64,000 bases of DNA from Rhizophagus irregularis (Eukaryota > Glomeromycota > Glomeromycetes > Glomerales > Glomeraceae). Below the pieces are notes generated by a model. The model was not told the origin of the DNA and ran no database searches. It was given only the letters and a program-made list of their open reading frames with translations. The stretch covers positions 124,001 through 188,000 of the forward strand of contig NC_089438.1 in assembly GCF_026210795.1 (NCBI RefSeq), given 5' to 3'. The translations under genes and the position numbers were made by a program. Positions 58,048-64,000 of this stretch are shown here, one piece after another; the first letter of the stretch is position 1, and every line of letters starts with the position of its first letter.

Positions 58048-59118
58048 ATTATAATTATCAATCCGACGTGATGTTAATGGTATATTAAAAGTTAATTAAT
58101 AAAGTGGTGATTATTTTCTTCGTTCAACACTTGTAAAAAAATTTACATAATTAAGTATTACGATTAATATATAAATTAATTCCATGTGAAGGAGTATTTT
58201 ACAGCTATCTTTCTATAATAAGCGCAAATAATTTAAATACTAGTATACAATTAAGGAGAAGATTAAGAAATTTACATTAAATCATTACCATTTCTATTGA
58301 ATAATAAAAATCATTATATTTAGAATCAATTTTATTTAAATAACTGTAGTACACATGAACACATTGATACTTGGACGTTATTCTTGGCCCATTAATTATC
58401 TTGGCCCCTTAATGATCTATTTTAAAAAAGAATATTAGAAAAAAAATATGCTGTATCAATGAAGTTGCGCGCTCCATCAGAAACAAAAATTATGAGTAAC
58501 GCAAATTGATTCAAACAAAAGAACGCAATAAATCATGGCAAATTACTAAAAAACAAGGTGTACATTTAGGAAGAACTTGAGTTATTACAAGATATATACA
58601 GTATATTTTTTGTCGTAACCTTAAATATAAATTATTGTAATTTTGACTTAATTTTTTAATACCTTTTCAATTATCAAACCCTTATAACTTCTACTAATAG
58701 GACGAAAAGTGAATATTATTGTGAAAACCTGCCCTTTTCAATAATAACGACGACAGCATAAAGCAATTTAATAAATTAGTTATTCTTCTTTGATTATGTT
58801 CTTATAAGGTTTACTTTCTACAATCTCTGAATCATTTCTGATTTTATTAGTAATAATGCATTATATACTGCAATAATTAAACAAAGTACATTTAAACAAT
58901 TATAAATAAATACTATAAACATTTACATTTATTTATCAATATTATTTGCTTAACGAATAAATAATAATTGTCTATGAGAATATATATATATATATACTGT
59001 ATATATAATACGTAAATACAATAAAATAATAAAAATAATAAAATATAATTCCAATAATTCCATATAATATTTTAATATATTAAAAATAATTTGTTTCTAT
59101 TTAATTTACTGTAAAATT
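58048..59118. other. Intergenic stretch
   Basis: No gene seen. A (TA)n microsatellite lies at about 58980-59010. Confidence 0.45.
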
Positions 59119-60339
59119 TCAATTTCTCATTTCACTAAAAATTAGTTTTATTTTAGGTGAATATTTCTTAACTTTCTCAGATATATCTTTTATATTTATA
59201 CTTAAATAATTTTCACCAAAAACTTCAATACTTTCTAAATATTGACAATTGATAAGAATCAATTCTAATGTTTTAAACTCATCATAATTAATTCTAATAG
59301 AAAGATTTCTAAGATTTGGACAGAGTTCGATTATGGCTAAATTTAATGAATAATAATTATAATTACCTTTGACATAAAGTTCTTTTAAATTTTTACCATT
59401 ATTTTCCAAGAATTTTATTAATAATTCATTCCTTGGACATTTCATACTAAATCTCAAACTTTGTAACTGCGGGAAAATAGAGTATTGTAATCTATTAAAA
59501 TCTTTATAAAATTCGTTACTATAAAATGTAAATACAAGTTCTCGTAAATTTGTGAATCTAGCGATAAATGATAATGGTATAGCAATCACGCTTATTCCTC
59601 CGTAGATACTAAATTTAATCAAAGAATTAGGAATTCTTTCTAACAAAGTAATTATATCTGTAAAATTTTGATAACTTTTATATTGATCCATATACAAGTG
59701 CCTTAGATATTGTTGAGCAGAAATCAAGTCTGTTAATCCATTTGAAATAATTCCATTGAATCCTATTCTTAGTGTATGTATAGTTTTACATATTTTGGAT
59801 AACTGATAAAGAAATTCAGGATCAATACTTGAATAAATATATAACATTGAGAGATTCTTTAAACAATCTATTGCTCCAGGATATGATATAAGATTTATTG
59901 ATGTCGGATTTATAAATGTAAATGCACATGCTAATTCTCTCAAAGAAGAAATTTGACACATAAGTAATTTGAAAATTTCTCGTGATAACGTAATTGTATC
60001 TTTGTTTAAATTTTTTAATTTTGTAGATTGTCGATTCTGAAGAAATTCTTTAACATTGTCAATAATTTTATAAACTTCTAAATATTTACAAAATGATGCA
60101 TAATTAAATAATGGAGTTTTTGATGTTGAAATTAAAATTCCATTATTATACAAAATTTCTTTTGAATCATTTGGAAGACAAGAAATTAAAGTATCAAGAT
60201 TTCTAATATGTTTCCAATAAATTTTGACAAAAAATTTACACCAATTTCGATTGACTAATAAACATGAATAAAAAGTATTTAAATCATCCTCTAAAAATTC
60301 AACAATATCATTAAAGCAATCGATAGGAAATTCTATCAT
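59119..60339 (-). CDS. F-box protein with leucine-rich region
   Basis: A 406-aa single exon. Residues 1-45 form an F-box (FPIDCFNDIVEFLEDDLNTF then SCLLVNRNWCKFFVKIYWKH): hydrophobic helix 1, the LVNRxW core and a Trp end. The remaining 360 residues contain irregular leucine-rich repeats (LRELVFTFYS, LQSLRFSMK, LKELYVKGNY, LRNLSIRIN, LESIEVFGEN), probably the substrate-binding part of an SCF ubiquitin ligase subunit. Large families of this kind are known in Rhizophagus-like fungi. The frame is intact, stop TGA. Start Met at 60339; no in-frame upstream extension looks coding. Confidence 0.85.
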   Translation of the reverse strand: MIEFPIDCFNDIVEFLEDDLNTFYSCLLVNRNWCKFFVKIYWKHIRNLDTLISCLPNDSKEILYNNGILISTSKTPLFNYASFCKYLEVYKIIDNVKEFLQNRQSTKLKNLNKDTITLSREIFKLLMCQISSLRELACAFTFINPTSINLISYPGAIDCLKNLSMLYIYSSIDPEFLYQLSKICKTIHTLRIGFNGIISNGLTDLISAQQYLRHLYMDQYKSYQNFTDIITLLERIPNSLIKFSIYGGISVIAIPLSFIARFTNLRELVFTFYSNEFYKDFNRLQYSIFPQLQSLRFSMKCPRNELLIKFLENNGKNLKELYVKGNYNYYSLNLAIIELCPNLRNLSIRINYDEFKTLELILINCQYLESIEVFGENYLSINIKDISEKVKKYSPKIKLIFSEMRN

Positions 60340-61314
60340 TTTTAAGGGGAAAGAATGCGAGAATCGGATTACATTTTGGCGTAATTAATTTGACGTATTT
60401 AATTCATTGAGTAACGGTGACGTAAAATTATTCGGCTTTCGGGTAAACTTTTAAGCACAATTGTCGATCCATTTATCCGTCATTACTTTTTTTCTTCGTC
60501 ACTTGGTTACATTGGTTACAATGGTTACGACTTACGAGTGACATCAGTGACAAGTATGATGATGATCACTGGTACCCACTCAGGTGATCATCAAAGCTTA
60601 TATCCTTATCAACCTTATATGGATAAAAACCTTAATTACCTTATATGGGCTAATTGTCCTGCCTCCATCAGCCCATTATTATTCTAAAAAAAAAAAAAAT
60701 TTTTTTTCGAGTCTAACTTATTTATTAATGAGTGGCGGAAAAAAGTTTCTTTTAAGTATTCTTGAAAATTTTTTAAAGATAAAAAATATTAGTAACGAAA
60801 ATAGTTTAAAAAAATATTATTTATTTGAATTAATTAAACGTACAAAAATTGAATACAAAAAAAAATATTTTCTTGTAATTTAATTAATTGTTTTGAATTT
60901 ATTTCTATTTTTAATTACAATTTTTAATATAATTTGTTCAGTTTATTAATATTTATGAAACGATTATTAATATACATTTACTGACAGTCATAATTTTATC
61001 ATATAAAAAAAAATATATATATATAAAAATAAATGAAAAAGAATGTTTGTACTTCCTCGAATGTTGTGATGCACAATGTAATTTATCGTATGGGGTGATT
61101 TGACGCATTGCATGTGATAATTTCATAGTAAATGGGAATTGGTTACTATTTGGTATGATGCGTCAAATCGGCCCATATGTGCATATTGTAGATTAGTGAA
61201 ACAAACTTCGGGTTAAAAATCCGTAAAAATTTGAAGAAAAAAAATTTCTTATTTCTAAAAAACCTTTTTTTCAAATTTATTTTAAATAGAACTATAAATT
61301 TTTATCCAACAATT
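60340..61314. other. Intergenic stretch upstream of the kinase gene
   Basis: No convincing gene. A lysine-rich frame at about 60584-60883 lacks a good start and looks like AT-rich chance. The kinase promoter with a perfect inverted repeat lies at 61097-61173. Confidence 0.45.
61097..61173 (+). promoter_or_regulatory. Perfect 12-bp inverted repeat and shared motif before the kinase
   Basis: GATTTGACGCAT at 61097-61108 and ATGCGTCAAATC at 61158-61169 are exact inverted arms 49 nt apart. The second arm is part of ATGATGCGTCAAATCGGCC (61155-61173), which recurs before the 19.7-kb kinase. Arrangement and conservation suggest paired sites for one DNA-binding protein. Confidence 0.5.
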
Positions 61315-63645
61315 ATGTCAAGTATTCGAGAACGATCGATTTTCACTGCAATGAATAAAGCATATACATTAACTGATCGTAATGTTTACGATGATATGTA
61401 CAAACGACTTGAATTTAGAATACAAACTATTCTTGCTGATAAATCCCTTACAAAAAATGAAAAATCAGTAGCAATAAAAAATTTAAATGAGCAATATGAC
61501 AGAATAAATATTCGTTATAACAAAGGAAAAAGAAGAATTTGTGAAGTCTGTAAAGAGGAATGTTTAGCAACATTATATTGTGAATATTGTATTAGAAATT
61601 ATTTAAAAACGAAATTCTCAAATTGGACGTCTGGAAATAATGATATTGATGATCTAATTAAGAAATGTCAAATGGAATCACGTGCTCCTGACATGATAGT
61701 TGAATGGATTCCATATAATAATTTTCAAAATATTGAATTTCTAACTAGAGGTGGTTGTGCTGACATTTACACAGCAGATTGGATTGGTAGTAGATATAAA
61801 AATTGGAATCCTGAGCAACAACAACTAATACTATCTAATACTATTAGGAAAGTAGTACTTAAAAAGTTGGAAAATATTGAAAGTGCTAATAGAAGTTGGT
61901 TTGATGAGGTAAGTAATATAAAAAAATCTTGAAATAAAAATAATATATATTATAACACATTTAAATATTTTGTAGGCTAAATCTCACCTAACTATAACTA
62001 ACAAAACGTCATCAATAGTACAATGTTATGGTTTAACTCAAGATCAACCAAACGGAAATTACATGCTTGTAATGAAAAAATTGGATATAAATTTAAGAGA
62101 ATATATACAACAAAATCACAACAAACTTACATGGAGAGAGAGAATTTATATTGTAACTCGTGTAAGTTATGCACTTAGGATGATCCATGTAGAAAATGCA
62201 ATTCATAGAGATTTACATTCAGGAAATATATTATATAGTCAGCATAGTAATATTTGGCATATTAGTGATCTTGGATTCTGTGGGCCCGCTGATCAACCAT
62301 TGGGAAGTATATATGGAAATCTTTCTTATATTGCACCAGAAGTTATAGTTGGAAAAGGATATACTTTTGCATCTGATATATATAGTATTTCAATGATAAT
62401 GTGGGAAATTTCATCTGGACAACCACCATTTACTAATTATGAAAAGGATTATAATCTTGCAATGGATATTGTTAATGGTATGAGACCAAAGGTTATATCA
62501 GGAACTCCTTTAAAATATAAAGAATTAATGGAACAATGTTGGGATGCTGATCCAACAAAAAGGCCTAACATCAAAACATTTTTAAGTAAAATAAATGAAA
62601 TTAATAAATTATATTATCAAATCATACCAAATGATAATACAAATATTTTTAGTAAATTCTTAGAAAAAATTAAAAAAACTAATAATTTAGATAAAATGAG
62701 TAGCTTTGAAATAATGAGTTGTTATTATGCAAGCAGCAAATTATCAGTAAGTAAAATCTATCAATTTGATGATTTACCTGAACCAAGAAATGCAACTGAA
62801 GGTATATTTTAATTTTTTATTTATTAAATATTGTTTAATTTTAAACTAATTAATTATTTATTAATATTTTAAAAAATATAGAAGAACAAGAAGGTATATA
62901 TTTTAGTATTATAAACATTTCTTTAAAATTCAAATAATTTTTTATTACTATATTTATTTAATTATTTTATTTAAAAGCATATCATAGTAAATCTTATAGT
63001 TTTAATATTCCTGAAAATAGTAAGTGTTTTATTTAGTTATTATGATTTCTTATAGTATACTGAGTATATAATTCCAAATCGTTTTTTTTTATAGTTGATG
63101 ATTTCAATATATCAAATAATAAAAATAATGATAGTACATCGACAACAAATAGTATTTTTAGAAGTAAGTATTAATTATTTCATTTTTGTTTAAAACCACA
63201 AAATATATTAATCTTGTGTTGAAAATATAGGAAATAGTAAAGTATTGTCTAAAGTATTTCAAAAACTACACATAGGATCAGATGATAGTAAGTAATTATA
63301 TGTGTATTTTTTATTAAAATAAATATTTTATTAATTTAATTATATTTATTAGATAATCAAAATAGTTATCAAAATAATTGTGAAAGAAAAATCATAAAAC
63401 AACAAGTGAAGAAGCAAGATATTGATGGTAAGTAAATGTTTACAAATTTATTAGATAAATAACATTAATTGTATAACTGATCATTAAATTTATTTTAGAT
63501 AATGATGAAATTTATAATAATCCAAATCTACATCCAGAAGAACAAGATTTCGAAATTCCTGATGGTAAATAAATTTCTTTATAACAAAATAATTTCAATA
63601 ATCTATTTTTAATACTAATTATCAATTATTTTAGATGGATTTTAA
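61315..63645 (+). CDS. TKL kinase with N-terminal cysteine motif, intact
   Basis: Inferred exons are 61315-61908, 61976-62801, 62882-62893 (12-nt micro-exon), 62978-63019, 63095-63163, 63231-63287, 63353-63427, 63499-63564 and 63635-63645; total 1,752 nt, 583 aa, phases consistent. The N-terminus has C76-x2-C79-x3-C83-x5-C89-x2-C92 (RICEVCKEEC..LYCEYC), likely a small zinc-binding unit, then WTSGNND. Kinase: TRGGCADIYTA, VVLKKLE, HRD at 275-277, DLG at 296-298 (not DFG), APE at 318-320, SSGQPPF, CWDADPTKRP. The tail is Asn/Asp/Ser-rich and spread over seven short exons, ending DGF. I start at MSSIRERS (61315) because paralogues begin there; 28 further in-frame codons upstream look like leader. 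Probably a cytosolic Ser/Thr kinase; substrate unknown. Confidence 0.85.
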
Positions 63646-64000
63646 ACAGACCTGTTATCATAAACTGTGAGGGTATCAAGTATCCATTGGCATATTGTCT
63701 ACTTGTTTAACTTACTACGTTTATTTAGCATGTGAATTATTTCACTATAAACTACAATATCTATTATTATGACATTACATTATTATATATTTATTATTTT
63801 TTATTTTTTCTTAGATTTATTTAAACACTAAGATTAGAATATCATATTATTCTTAGTTTGTAATTTAAATAAATTAATTATATTTAAAAATTCTGTGTAG
63901 AATATTTATTTGACATCCTATTATATATTAAGAATATATTTTTAATTGTTTCTTAAATATTTCCCTTTTACATAGTATATGGAACAATTTTGTCTTTGTT
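63646..64000. other. 3' flank of the kinase gene
   Basis: AT-rich sequence. About 63840-63880 (TCTTAGTTTGTAATTTAAAT) resembles the 3' flank of the kinase relic near 16010, so it is the old shared downstream region. No gene seen. Confidence 0.45.

Noticed and set aside
60584-60883. Lysine-rich plus-strand frame, 99 codons
   Set aside because: It starts at GTG and runs through a poly-A/poly-T stretch; composition is what AT-rich DNA yields by chance. An internal ATG at 60728 gives only 51 residues.

Overview
The window is AT-rich eukaryotic DNA with short introns (about 50-100 nt, GT..AG). It carries a MATA-type HMG box gene, two families of tyrosine-kinase-like (TKL) kinase genes, an F-box/leucine-rich gene, an ML-domain secreted protein, a LINE, a Polinton-like element and hAT-type MITEs. 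This mix is what is known from arbuscular mycorrhizal fungi (Glomeromycotina, Rhizophagus-like). That assignment is my inference from gene content and codon/intron style, not from a database match.

Layout. 1-5105 (minus): two tandem kinase genes fused to AIG1/IMAP-like P-loop NTPase domains, one of them also with a leucine-rich repeat (LRR) block. 5106-9600: gene-poor, with an 859-bp hAT-type MITE (6648-7506) and a 5'-truncated LINE copy (8688-8970). 9681-10127: secreted ML-domain protein. 10128-13678: gene-poor, with a 547-bp hAT MITE and a ghost of a kinase gene. 13679-15980: decayed TKL kinase. 18101-18529: HMG box gene. 19695-21883: second TKL kinase of the same family, with one frameshift. 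22379-23795: a hAT MITE split by a 1.3-kb inversion. 25140-28924: intact six-exon gene encoding kinase, NTPase, LRR, NTPase. 31440-49866: a LINE flanked by 19-bp target duplications and interrupted by a 9.64-kb Polinton-like element (37997-47638). 49867-53223: low-complexity DNA, a minisatellite and a 419-bp hAT MITE. 53224-55735: kinase with two NTPase domains, a partial duplicate of the 25-kb gene. 57058-58047: ubiquitin-conjugating (E2) fold gene lacking the catalytic cysteine. 59119-60339 (minus): F-box protein. 61315-63645: third TKL kinase, intact.

Most notable. (1) A multi-copy family joins an N-terminal TKL kinase to AIG1-like NTPases and a cysteine/leucine-rich repeat. It mixes a signalling kinase, a GTPase-like switch and a repeat sensor, as immune-type receptors do; four copies are in this window in three arrangements. 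(2) The Polinton-like element carries protein-primed PolB (broken), integrase, a Gag-like protein, a TBP-like two-repeat protein and F-box-like proteins. Three of its genes share one promoter block just before the start codon, and a fourth small ORF has a close variant. (3) All five in-frame stops inside the LINE and PolB coding regions are TGA, compatible with CGA-to-TGA deamination.

Exon borders were set by hand from splice sites, reading phase and comparison among copies within this window. They are internally consistent (total lengths divide by three) but are not backed by transcripts.
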